A stretch of 20,144 bases of DNA from JAVBKP01 sp031553975 (lineage in GTDB: Bacteria; Bacillota; Clostridia; Peptostreptococcales; Anaerovoracaceae): assembly GCA_031553975.1 (NCBI GenBank), contig JAVBKP010000074.1:1-20144 (forward strand), in the 5' to 3' direction. The first letter of the stretch is position 1; every line of letters begins with the position of its first letter. Below the pieces are notes generated by a model. The model did no database searches. It was not told where the DNA came from and saw only the letters and a list, made by a program, of their open reading frames with translations. Shown here piece by piece: positions 6,607 through 14,501 of this stretch. Position numbers and translations under genes: made by a program.

Positions 6607-7437
6607 CTATTCTGCTACAGGAATTTGCTTCACTTGCTCTCCTGCCACATAGTTCTCTATTATAAAATCTTCTACTTTGAAATCGTAGAAATTGTTAATG
6701 TCTGGGTTGATTTTTAGTGTTGGTGCTGGATGTTGCTCTCTAGCAATAAGGTCTTGTATGATTGGTACATGTCTGTCATAAATATGCGCATCAGCGATGA
6801 CATGGACCAACTGCCCTACCTCCATGCCGTTAACTTGGGCCATCATATGTACCAATATGGCATACTGGCACACATTCCAGCTGTTGGCCACCAATATATC
6901 TTGTGACCGTTGATTCAATATAGCATTTAGTGTATTGCCCATCACGTTGAATGTCATGCTGTAGGCACATGGGTAAAGATTCATTTCGTGTAAATCTTCA
7001 TGGACGTATATGTTGGTCATAATGCGCCTGCTATAAGGGTTATTTTTTAAGTCAAACAACACCCTGTCAACTTGGTCAAACTCACCTTCTTTGTACTTGT
7101 GCTTCATACCCAGTTGGTATCCATAAGCCTTCCCAATAGAGCCACTTTCATCTGCCCATGCGTTCCAAATCTTACTATTTAGATCATTTACATTGTTTGA
7201 TTTTTTTTGCCATATCCAAAGTAGCTCGTCAATGGCGGCTTTCATGTTGGTGGGTCTAAGGGTAAGTGCAGGAAATTCTTCTTTTAAATCATAACGATTG
7301 ACAACGCCAAACCGCTTAATTGTATGGGCCAATGCGCCATCTTTCCATTTTGCCCGCACCGATTCGCCTTCTGAGGAATATCCATTGTCCAGTACGTCTT
7401 GGCACATTTCTACAAAAATTTTATCGGCTCTACTCAT
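6607..7437 (-). CDS. thyA: Thymidylate synthase (ThyA type)
   Basis: Makes dTMP from dUMP using methylene-tetrahydrofolate as carbon donor and reductant. The catalytic Cys is C157 in LYPCAYSMTF; the phosphate-binding Arg pair is R137-R138 in YSRRIM, followed by QRSQD (176-180), the N188 position of the PFN-like turn, and ADAHIYDRH (215-223) with the conserved His and Tyr. The 276-residue length fits ThyA rather than flavin-dependent ThyX. Several usually invariant neighbours differ: the His after the catalytic Cys is Ala, and the LGLPFN stretch reads VANSWN. I recall the same variant in Lachnospiraceae ThyA sequences. AGGAG overlapping the mrnC stop serves the ATG at 7437. The downstream folA gene is the expected partner. 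Confidence 0.93.
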   Translation of the reverse strand: MSRADKIFVEMCQDVLDNGYSSEGESVRAKWKDGALAHTIKRFGVVNRYDLKEEFPALTLRPTNMKAAIDELLWIWQKKSNNVNDLNSKIWNAWADESGSIGKAYGYQLGMKHKYKEGEFDQVDRVLFDLKNNPYSRRIMTNIYVHEDLHEMNLYPCAYSMTFNVMGNTLNAILNQRSQDILVANSWNVCQYAILVHMMAQVNGMEVGQLVHVIADAHIYDRHVPIIQDLIAREQHPAPTLKINPDINNFYDFKVEDFIIENYVAGEQVKQIPVAE

Positions 7438-7445
7438 TTTCTCTC

Positions 7446-7862
7446 CTACAAACTTTCTATAATCTCAATGGATTTTTGAATAATCTCTTCTTTTCTAGCA
7501 ACTTGCCCATCTATATGCAGATAACCAATGAGAGCCTCAAAGGCAGTGGATAATTTGTAATCCATAGGTGAGGCATGTTTTGGCTTTGAAATGCTTTTTT
7601 TGTTCCTCGCTCGTCTCACAATGCTTTTCTCTTCTTCTGTTAGCATCTCATCTAGCATCCTGATGGCCTCTGCTTGGTATTCTGACTGTACGTACTTTAC
7701 GGTATTGCGATGCAAGTCCCCTGCTTTTTGCCCAGGATTTTGACTGACAATCATACTCCGAATATATACTTCGTATACTGCATCCCCTATGTAGGCTAGG
7801 ACTGTTGTATCCATAACCCTTGGCTGTAGCTTGTCCAAGTTTTGCAAGTCTTTACTGGTCAT
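7446..7862 (-). CDS. mrnC: Mini-ribonuclease III
   Basis: A 138-residue RNase III catalytic domain without the double-stranded-RNA-binding domain, the hallmark of Mini-III, which matures the ends of 23S rRNA in Bacillota. The first acidic motif AYIGDAVYEVYIR (~residues 23-35) and the second, STAFEALIGYL (~105-115), provide the metal ligands. YKLSTAFEALIGYLHIDG near the C-terminus is typical. Length matches the ~140 residues of Bacillus MrnC. The ATG at 7862 overlaps the stop of the upstream mutarotase-like gene by one base (TAATG), and AAGGA lies seven bases before it. In many Clostridia this gene lies directly behind cysS; here they are about 11 kb apart. Confidence 0.93.
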   Translation of the reverse strand: MTSKDLQNLDKLQPRVMDTTVLAYIGDAVYEVYIRSMIVSQNPGQKAGDLHRNTVKYVQSEYQAEAIRMLDEMLTEEEKSIVRRARNKKSISKPKHASPMDYKLSTAFEALIGYLHIDGQVARKEEIIQKSIEIIESL

Positions 7863-8824
7863 TATGTATCCTTATTAAGCCCTTTATTTGCTCCGATGTT
7901 AATTAAAACAAACTTCTCAACACTTGCTTCGTCTTCTACGTCAAAGCTTCCTTTTGGATATTTTAATTCCCACTCTTCTACATGACTAGCAGTATTGTTT
8001 GGTTTTAAGGTGACAAGTTCTCCCAAAGTTTCTAATTCTAGGAAAAAGCTGTTGGTATATGTCTCATATGACACGCCCCGATCTGGGTAAACCCCACCTT
8101 CTTTGTGTTCATATCTCTTAACAAACAATGTATCATCTTTGAGATATGCTCCATAGCCGGCTTGGTTATTGATTCCAATTTTACATGCCTTTAATGCTTT
8201 TCTATCCTGCTGCAAGGTCACAAACCTAGTGCCTATATTTAACCTTGGGTCCTTCATATCTGTGTACGGCCATATAGCCATGGTTCTGTTGGGCAAAAAT
8301 GCTTTGTGCAATACTGGCATCTCAAAGATACCGATGCCCCCTGCCGACAATGTGGTTATCGCCCATGGTGCTAAGGTCTTATCACCTTGTCCAATGTTTT
8401 TCACATCGTGGGTGATCTTTAGTTTTGTGGTCTCTTGCTCTAGCTTTATCGTTACTGTTAGCTGCAACCCGTTTTTAGTTTGTGGCATTTGCTTTAGAAT
8501 GACTGTATTGTTTTCTAATATTTCATATTCCACTGCGCGCTCGTCAGGGAAATACGTCTCTGGCATCACTTCTGGCGCAATCCAAAACCTATGTCCACCG
8601 TTCATATACCAACGTTCACTCATGCCAAAATAAGATGAAATGCTTGGGTCACTTTCAAATATCTTTTTGTCTGTATCTTCAAAAAGGATATTTTCTTCTT
8701 CTAGCAACCTGTAGCTTGCAATTCTAGGACCATACTCTAGGGCTAAAAGCACCTCACAATGCTGATTTTCCAGCTTTATGCACTCGCCAAACTTGCTTGT
8801 TGTTATTATTTCTACATTGACCAT
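7862..8824 (-). CDS. Galactose-mutarotase-like (DUF4380-type) protein
   Basis: A 320-residue, beta-rich protein with no signal peptide. The segment from about residue 70, SERWYMNGGHRFWIAPEVMPETYFPD, and the APWAITTLSAGG stretch resemble the galactose mutarotase-like superfamily, in particular DUF4380-type proteins, whose substrates are mostly unknown. Its place after the pentose operon suggests a sugar-related role, such as aldose anomer interconversion, but that is inference; the typical aldose 1-epimerase His/Glu set could not be assigned with confidence. AAGGTGAT precedes the ATG at 8824. An intrinsic terminator lies only 24 bases upstream, so expression needs read-through or an internal promoter. 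Its stop overlaps the mrnC start, which ties it translationally to the housekeeping cluster. Confidence 0.75.
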   Translation of the reverse strand: MVNVEIITTSKFGECIKLENQHCEVLLALEYGPRIASYRLLEEENILFEDTDKKIFESDPSISSYFGMSERWYMNGGHRFWIAPEVMPETYFPDERAVEYEILENNTVILKQMPQTKNGLQLTVTIKLEQETTKLKITHDVKNIGQGDKTLAPWAITTLSAGGIGIFEMPVLHKAFLPNRTMAIWPYTDMKDPRLNIGTRFVTLQQDRKALKACKIGINNQAGYGAYLKDDTLFVKRYEHKEGGVYPDRGVSYETYTNSFFLELETLGELVTLKPNNTASHVEEWELKYPKGSFDVEDEASVEKFVLINIGANKGLNKDT

Positions 8825-8848
8825 GATATCACCTTTCTAAAACGGCAC

Positions 8849-8875
8849 AAAAACCCATTCGCATTTTGCAAATGG
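8849..8875 (-). terminator. Intrinsic terminator after the pentose operon
   Basis: Arms at 8855-8863 and 8867-8875 pair over nine positions with one mismatch around a three-base loop. On the minus strand the stem is followed by five T (8853-8849). It lies 40 bases beyond the mmsB stop and 24 bases before the next ATG. Confidence 0.7.
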
Positions 8876-8914
8876 ATTCTTGTGTATTTTTTATTCTTAA
8901 TTAGGAGATGCTGA

Positions 8915-10060
8915 TTATTTGGCTTTGCTTTTTGAGATTACGTCAAAGGCTACTGCTATTAGTAGTACCATCCCTTTGATTGCCATTTGCCAGTCACTTC
9001 CTACGCCCATGATGGACATACCATTGTTAAGAACACCCATTACAAATGCTCCGATAACAGCACCACTCACTGTACCGATACCACCGTAGGCTGATGCGCC
9101 TCCAATGAAACAAGATGCGATGGCATCAAGCTCAAATCCTGTACCTGCAGATGGTGTGGCTGCTTGTAGTCTAGCTGTGAACATAATTCCAGCCAATGCA
9201 GCAAGCATTGCCATGTTGATATATGAATAGAATAATACCTTGTTTGTATTGATACCTGATAGCTTTGCAGCCTTCTCGTTACCACCCATTGCATATAGGT
9301 AACGACCTGGCACAGTTTTTTGTGTGAAGAATGAATATGCAAGTATTAATACAGCTAGAAGAATAAGTACGAATGGAATGCCTTTGTACTGTGATAGCCA
9401 ATATGTAAATACTGCCATAACAGCTGCTACAACAACAATTTTTCCAATGGCTATACCAGGGCTAACGTCTACGCCAAATTTTTTCTTTTTGCGCAACTGC
9501 ATTAGGTCGTATACAATGTAACATACTATAGCAATGCCACCAATAACAAATGTTGAAATATCTTTATATGGAATATATCCTGCACTTAGAATGGTAAATC
9601 CTGCTGGAAGTGGTGCTATTGTCTGCCCGCCTAGTATTACCATGGTAAGACCTCTGAACAGTAGCATTCCTGCTAGTGTAACGATAAATGCGGGTATTCT
9701 AATATATGCGATCCAAAAACCTTGCCACATTCCAATTAACAATCCTACGGCTAGCCCTGCTAAGATAGCAACAGGCACTGGCATTTGCAATGTTACCATG
9801 ATGTAGCCTGCTACAGCACCAACTAAGGCACAAACAGATCCAACAGAAAGGTCAATATTCCCACCGGCTATAATACAGTTGATCATACCGATTGCAAGGA
9901 TAATAACGTAGCTGTTTTGAAGAATAAGGTTTGTAACATTTTGTGGTTTTAATAAAATTCCGTCAGTTAAAACTTGAAATAGACCCATGATTAATATTAA
10001 CGCAATGAGCATTCCATATTGCCTTGTGTTTTTCTTTAACACGCTTCTTAAAGCTTCCAT
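8915..10060 (-). CDS. mmsB: Multiple-monosaccharide ABC transporter permease (MmsB/GguB family)
   Basis: Membrane-spanning subunit of a sugar importer of the BPD_transp_2 (ribose/xylose permease) family. About ten hydrophobic helices run through the 381 residues. The conserved GGNIDLSVGSVCALVGAV segment near residue 66 and a C-terminal EAA-like region, GGASAYGGIGTVSGAVIGA, are typical. Length exceeds RbsC (~320) and fits MmsB/XylH, with an extra loop containing QLRKKKKFG around residues 188-196. The ATG at 10060 overlaps the mmsA stop (TAATG), so the two are translationally coupled. It should pair as a homodimer with MmsA and receive sugar from the ChvE-like lipoprotein. Likely cargo is xylose and related monosaccharides, judged from neighbours. 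Confidence 0.92.
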   Translation of the reverse strand: MEALRSVLKKNTRQYGMLIALILIMGLFQVLTDGILLKPQNVTNLILQNSYVIILAIGMINCIIAGGNIDLSVGSVCALVGAVAGYIMVTLQMPVPVAILAGLAVGLLIGMWQGFWIAYIRIPAFIVTLAGMLLFRGLTMVILGGQTIAPLPAGFTILSAGYIPYKDISTFVIGGIAIVCYIVYDLMQLRKKKKFGVDVSPGIAIGKIVVVAAVMAVFTYWLSQYKGIPFVLILLAVLILAYSFFTQKTVPGRYLYAMGGNEKAAKLSGINTNKVLFYSYINMAMLAALAGIMFTARLQAATPSAGTGFELDAIASCFIGGASAYGGIGTVSGAVIGAFVMGVLNNGMSIMGVGSDWQMAIKGMVLLIAVAFDVISKSKAK

Positions 10061-11613
10061 TAGATGGCCTCCTTGTTTCTATTATTGCTATCCATAATGC
10101 ATTTCATGATTGACTCCTGGGAGGCATCTTTGCGATCAAGCTCTCCTGCAATCCTGCCTTCGTTCATTACATATACTCTATCACACATGCCTAGTATTTC
10201 AGGCAATTCGGATGAAATCATAATAACTGATTTTCCAGCTTTCACTAGGTCATTGATAATACAGTAAATCTCGTATTTTGCGCCTACATCTATCCCTCTA
10301 GTTGGTTCATCTAGGATAAACACATCTGGCTCAGAGAATATCCATTTGCTCAATACTACTTTTTGTTGGTTACCACCTGATAGGTTGCCCGCTTTTTGCT
10401 CAACGCTCGGGGTCTTAATGTTGATTTTGCGCCTAAAATCTTCAGCAACTGTATTTTCTTTGTCTATGTCCACAATACTGTTCTTACTGATTTTATCTAA
10501 TGCTGATATGGATATATTTCGTTTAATGGTCTCCATTAACACGAGTCCTGCTGTCTTCCTATCTTCTGTGGCATAGGCAAGACCACTGTCTATTGCTTGT
10601 CTTACGTTGTGGAATACGACTTCTTTGCCATTTTTGTACAATGTTCCGCGAATATTACGGCCGTACGCCCTACCAAAAACACTCATAGCTAGCTCTGTAC
10701 GACCTGCGCCCATTAGCCCTGACAGTCCTACCACTTCGCCTTTACGCACGTTAATACTAGCCCCTTTGACCACTTGTACATCTGCAAAGGTCGGATGATC
10801 TACATACCAGTCTTTCACCTCGAATGCAATCTCTCCAATATTTTTTTCTGTACGTTTTGGGAAACGGTCTGTAAGTTCACGGCCTACCATACCTTTAATA
10901 ATACGTTCTTCGCTGATTTCTTCAGCACCTTTTTCTAGTGTTTCAATGGTGGCACCGTCACGAATGACTGTAATTCTGTCTGCTACTTTTGATATTTCAT
11001 TGAGTTTGTGTGAGATAATAATAGAGGTCAAACCCTCTTCTTTTTTAAGACTTAATAATAATTCCAATAAATTGTCTGAATCTTCTTCATTAAGCGCCGC
11101 TGTTGGTTCATCTAATATAAGAAGTTTCACGTTCTTAGCCAAAGCCTTGGCTATTTCAACTAGCTGCTGCTTTCCCACCCCAATGTCTTTTATCAGCGTA
11201 TGGGGATCTTCTCTAAGTCCTACTTTTTTTAGTAACTCTGCTGCATCTCTGTGGGTTTTGCCCCAGTCTATGACAGCATTGCTTGCTCTCTCATTTCTGA
11301 GGAACAAATTTTCGCCGATGGAAAGGTATGGGATTAATGCAAGTTCTTGGTGGATAATTACAATCCCTTTTTTCTCGCTGTCGCGAATAACCTTGAACTT
11401 ACAAACTTCACCGTTGTAGACAATGTCGCCTGTATAGCTACCATGTGGATATACGCCACTAAGAACGTTCATCAACGTGGACTTACCTGCTCCATTCTCT
11501 CCTACCAGCGCGTGGATTTCTCCTCGGCGAACATCCAGATTAACATGGTTGAGCGCCTTAACGCCAGGAAATTCTTTGACGATGTCTTTCATCTCCAGGA
11601 TCAAGTTTGGCAT
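10060..11613 (-). CDS. mmsA: Multiple-monosaccharide ABC transporter ATP-binding protein (MmsA/GguA family)
   Basis: A 517-residue tandem ATPase. The first domain has Walker A GENGAGKST (38-46), the signature GKQQLVEIAKAL and Walker B LLILDEPTAAL. The second has a degenerate Walker A (GLMGAGRT, no Lys), signature LSGGNQQKVVLSKW and Walker B VFILDEPTRGID. An impaired second P-loop is normal for the RbsA/XylG/MmsA class. It powers the MmsB permease at the cytoplasmic face. GGAGGT at 11620-11625, six bases before the ATG, sets the start. A 144-base gap containing a long stem-loop separates it from chvE. The opening residues LILEMKDIVKEFPGVKAL and the GSYTGDIVYNG insert are typical of MmsA, which I prefer to XylG, though the two are close. 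Confidence 0.93.
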   Translation of the reverse strand: MPNLILEMKDIVKEFPGVKALNHVNLDVRRGEIHALVGENGAGKSTLMNVLSGVYPHGSYTGDIVYNGEVCKFKVIRDSEKKGIVIIHQELALIPYLSIGENLFLRNERASNAVIDWGKTHRDAAELLKKVGLREDPHTLIKDIGVGKQQLVEIAKALAKNVKLLILDEPTAALNEEDSDNLLELLLSLKKEEGLTSIIISHKLNEISKVADRITVIRDGATIETLEKGAEEISEERIIKGMVGRELTDRFPKRTEKNIGEIAFEVKDWYVDHPTFADVQVVKGASINVRKGEVVGLSGLMGAGRTELAMSVFGRAYGRNIRGTLYKNGKEVVFHNVRQAIDSGLAYATEDRKTAGLVLMETIKRNISISALDKISKNSIVDIDKENTVAEDFRRKINIKTPSVEQKAGNLSGGNQQKVVLSKWIFSEPDVFILDEPTRGIDVGAKYEIYCIINDLVKAGKSVIMISSELPEILGMCDRVYVMNEGRIAGELDRKDASQESIMKCIMDSNNRNKEAI

Positions 11614-11665
11614 AGTTTTACCTCCGAATAATTTTTGTGATTTTCAAACAGCTAATTAATTTAAA

Positions 11666-11742
11666 TTCGGCTTATAGAAACGGGTGTGCACGATTGCTCG
11701 CACAAACCCGCTTCTATAAGCCGAACATCAAAGATGCTCGGC
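11666..11742 (-). promoter_or_regulatory. Long intercistronic stem-loop with an alternative hairpin between chvE and mmsA
   Basis: The arms TTCGGCTTATAGAA (11666-11679) and TTCTATAAGCCGAA (11712-11725) pair perfectly. Inside them, CGGGT/ACCCG and GTGC/GCAC extend the stem. A second hairpin, arms 11720-11729 and 11733-11742 with loop AAA, uses the same GCCGAA bases, so the two cannot form together. Neither is followed by a clean T-run. The position behind a binding-protein gene fits an mRNA-stabilising or attenuating element that keeps ChvE above MmsA/MmsB. Confidence 0.7.
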
Positions 11743-11757
11743 ATTATTACTATTTAA

Positions 11758-12888
11758 TTATAGTCCAAGTGCTTTTTTGATTAGCTCAGCATCTGCACCT
11801 TGGTAGTATCCGCTGTCAAGAAGCAATGTTTTTACATTGTCCTTTGTAGCAGCAGTTACGTCACATAGGTATGATGGAACTACGAATACACCATTGTCAT
11901 AGTCTGTAGTGTTGTTGATTTCTGGCTCGCCACCTTTAAGGATAGCATCTACCATTTCAACAGCTTTAGCAGCTAGTACACGAGTATCTTTGTAGATATC
12001 TGCAGATTGCTTGCCGTTAATCATGTTAACAACGTTAGCAACGTCACAGTCTTGACCAGTTAATGCTGGATATGCTTTGTCAGCAGCTCCATAACCGTTG
12101 TTGTCAAATGAAGCTACTACACCTAGAGCGATAGAGTCATTTGGAGAAAGAACCATATCAAGTTTAGTTCCGTCTGCATAGTTAGCAGTTAGAAGGTTAT
12201 CCATTCTAGCTTGTGCTGTCTCAGATTTCCATCCAGTGATTGCTACTTTTTCAAACTCAGTTTGACCTGATTTAACTACTACTTTACCACTGTCGATAAA
12301 TGGTTTGATAGTGTCAAATGCACCTTGGTAGAACAATCTAGCATTGTTGTCATCAGGAGATCCTCCGAAGATTTCCATGTTGAAAGGACCAGCTGCATTG
12401 TTAAGATCGAAAGAATCGATTAGGTATTGCGCTTGAGTCACACCAACTTTGTAGTTGTCAAATGAAGTGTAATAAGTAATGTTAGCAGTATCTCTGATTA
12501 ATCTGTCATACGCGATTACAGGAATGCTAGCGTCAGCAGCTTGCTGAAGTACATCAGTCAATGCTTGCCCGTCAATTGCTGCTACTACAATAATGTTGCA
12601 GCCTTTAGTGATCATGTTTTCGATTTGAGATACTTGTGTTGGAACGTCGTTTACTTGTGCTCCATCAGCATACTGAATGTCAACTGTGTAGCCTTTAGCT
12701 TCTAATTGAGCTTTAAGATTATCACCGTCTTGGTTCCAACGCTGAAGTGACTTTGTTGGCATTGATAAACCAACTACTCCGCCACCCTCACTAGTAGGTT
12801 CTTCTGCTTTTTTGCCACAGGCTACCATGCCAAGGCTTAATACTAGTACCATAATTACTGCAAGTACTACTGAAAATTTTCTTCTCAT
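11758..12888 (-). CDS. chvE: ChvE-type multiple-monosaccharide-binding lipoprotein
   Basis: Extracytoplasmic sugar receptor of the importer. A 23-residue signal peptide (MRRKFSVV then a hydrophobic core) ends at VAC, with C24 as the lipidated residue, followed by a short Ser/Gly/Glu linker. The mature domain begins VGLSMPTKSLQRWNQDGDN and contains IENMITKGCNIIVVAAIDG, VIAYDRLIRDT, EIFGGSPDDNNA, LSPNDSIALG and TGQDCDV. These are close matches to ChvE/MmsB-type receptors rather than to E. coli XylF. ChvE homologues bind several aldoses including xylose, arabinose, galactose and glucose. AAGGAGGAG with an eight-base spacer precedes the ATG. The gene lies between xylB and mmsA, which points to xylose as a main ligand; binding range cannot be read from sequence. 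Confidence 0.94.
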   Translation of the reverse strand: MRRKFSVVLAVIMVLVLSLGMVACGKKAEEPTSEGGGVVGLSMPTKSLQRWNQDGDNLKAQLEAKGYTVDIQYADGAQVNDVPTQVSQIENMITKGCNIIVVAAIDGQALTDVLQQAADASIPVIAYDRLIRDTANITYYTSFDNYKVGVTQAQYLIDSFDLNNAAGPFNMEIFGGSPDDNNARLFYQGAFDTIKPFIDSGKVVVKSGQTEFEKVAITGWKSETAQARMDNLLTANYADGTKLDMVLSPNDSIALGVVASFDNNGYGAADKAYPALTGQDCDVANVVNMINGKQSADIYKDTRVLAAKAVEMVDAILKGGEPEINNTTDYDNGVFVVPSYLCDVTAATKDNVKTLLLDSGYYQGADAELIKKALGL

Positions 12889-12938
12889 CTTTGAAACTCC
12901 TCCTTAAGACTGAAAAAATAAGTGAGATTTTTTATTTG

Positions 12939-12953
12939 ATGCCATTTTGGCAT
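12939..12953. repeat. Small inverted repeat in the xylB-chvE gap
   Basis: ATGCC at 12939-12943 and GGCAT at 12949-12953 flank a five-base AT loop. Neither strand has a following T-run, so it is not a terminator. The rest of the 71-base gap holds only A/T-rich sequence and the chvE ribosome site. Confidence 0.35.
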
Positions 12954-12959
12954 TAAATA

Positions 12960-14486
12960 CTATTTGCACGATACCAAAATTTTGAAAGTATCTTTTACAT
13001 CATTATACAACTTTTTGTACACATTGTAAAACATTTCATACTGGATTGTATTTTTTTTCACAAAATCTTGGGTCTTGTCTGTTTTTATGATATGGTCACA
13101 AGCTGCTTCTACGCTGTCATATACACCTGCGCCTACACCTGCGAGTATTGCTACACCTAGGGCTGGCCCCTCTTGTGCATGAATTGTTTTCACTTGGCAC
13201 TTGTAAAGATCAGCTAGCATCTGCCTCCATAGGCTACTTTTGCCACCGCCACCACAAGCCATCATATCTGTAATAGATACGTCCATCTCTCGTAAAATCT
13301 CCACACAATCTCTTAGTGAATATCCAACACCTTCCATTACAGCTCTTATTAGATGCTTTCTTTCATGCATAGCAGATAGTCCAAAGAATACGCCTCTACA
13401 GTCTGGGTCTAGGTGGGGCGTCCTTTCTCCCATTAGGTATGGAAGGTAGATAAGTCTCTCCGAACCGATTATAGCATTTTCTGCTTCTTCTGTCATCACC
13501 TCATATACATCTTTTTTTAGTTCTTTTGCTTTTTGTATTTCTTCTTGGCAAAAATTTTCTTTAAACCATTTGAGGGACAGTCCTGCGCCTTGGGTCACGC
13601 CCATTACATGCCAAGCACCAGGTACGGCACAGCAGAAAGTATGCACTCTACCGCCTTTGTCTATTGTGATTTTAGATGAGTGGGCATATACTACGCCTGA
13701 TGTCCCTATGGTTGTAAAAGCTGTCCCGTCTTTAACAACACCAGTTCCAACTGCCGCTGCTGCATTGTCCCCTGCGCCGCCCACCACAATGGTTCCTGCC
13801 ATCAATCCCGTTGCCTTGGCAATCTCTTCCGTGATTTTCCCTGTCACTTCTGGTGACTCGTAGACCTTTCCAAGCATTGCCTTGTCGATTTCTAGTTTTT
13901 CTAGCACTTCATCTGACCAACATCTGCCCGTCACATCTAGTAACTGCATACCTGATGCGTCAGATACTTCTGTGGCAAATTCGCCAGTCAGTTTGTATCT
14001 AATATAGTCTTTTGGAAGAAGAATATGCTTGCATGCTTTATAAATCTCTGGCTCGTTGTTACGTACCCAGAGGATTTTTGAGGCTGTAAACCCTGTAAGT
14101 GCTGGATTTGCAGTGATTTCTATCAGCCTATCTGCACCTATTTTTGCTGTGATTTCTTCGCATTCTTTTGCTGTACGTTGGTCACACCAAATAATAGATT
14201 TTCTTAGCACTTCTCCCTTTTCGTCTAACATGACAAGCCCGTGCATTTGTCCAGACAATCCTAGCCCTTTAATATCACTTGGATTCACAGCACTATTTTT
14301 GACTACAGCCGAAATCGTAGCTACTGTGGCATTCCACCAATCCGCTGGGTCTTGCTCCGCCCAGCCATTGTGGGGCTGATACAGTGGATATTCCACTGTA
14401 TCAGATGCTACTACTTTCCCATCTGTATCAAATAGTACTGTTTTGGTTCCGCTTGTTCCAATATCTATCCCTAATAGATAATTCAT
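12960..14486 (-). CDS. xylB: Xylulokinase
   Basis: FGGY-family sugar kinase that phosphorylates D-xylulose to xylulose 5-phosphate for the pentose phosphate or phosphoketolase route. The N-terminal nucleotide-binding lobe starts LLGIDIGTSGTKTVLFD (D8). The substrate site motifs GLSGQMHGLV (M81, H82) and IIWCDQRT (99-105) are xylulokinase-specific, and the catalytic base is D240 in GGAGDNAAAAVGTG. The C-terminal lobe has ACGGGGKSSLWRQMLAD and GPALGVAILAGVG. The 508 residues match the family. GGGGAG sits five bases before the ATG at 14486, and the gap to xylA is only 15 bases, so both come from one transcript. No missing residue or frame break was seen. Confidence 0.96.
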   Translation of the reverse strand: MNYLLGIDIGTSGTKTVLFDTDGKVVASDTVEYPLYQPHNGWAEQDPADWWNATVATISAVVKNSAVNPSDIKGLGLSGQMHGLVMLDEKGEVLRKSIIWCDQRTAKECEEITAKIGADRLIEITANPALTGFTASKILWVRNNEPEIYKACKHILLPKDYIRYKLTGEFATEVSDASGMQLLDVTGRCWSDEVLEKLEIDKAMLGKVYESPEVTGKITEEIAKATGLMAGTIVVGGAGDNAAAAVGTGVVKDGTAFTTIGTSGVVYAHSSKITIDKGGRVHTFCCAVPGAWHVMGVTQGAGLSLKWFKENFCQEEIQKAKELKKDVYEVMTEEAENAIIGSERLIYLPYLMGERTPHLDPDCRGVFFGLSAMHERKHLIRAVMEGVGYSLRDCVEILREMDVSITDMMACGGGGKSSLWRQMLADLYKCQVKTIHAQEGPALGVAILAGVGAGVYDSVEAACDHIIKTDKTQDFVKKNTIQYEMFYNVYKKLYNDVKDTFKILVSCK

Positions 14487-14501
14487 TGGCGCTCCCCTTT
14501 C

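Noticed and set aside
8169..8633. 154-codon + strand frame opposite the mutarotase-like gene
   Set aside because: No ribosome site or family resemblance; the minus strand gene has superfamily motifs and coupling to mrnC.
10946..11419. 157-codon + strand frame opposite mmsA
   Set aside because: Antisense to a strongly supported ATPase gene, with Ser/Leu-rich shadow composition and no start signal.
12939..12953. Hairpin after xylB as a terminator
   Set aside because: The stem is only five pairs and is followed by CAAATAAAAAA rather than T on the minus strand.
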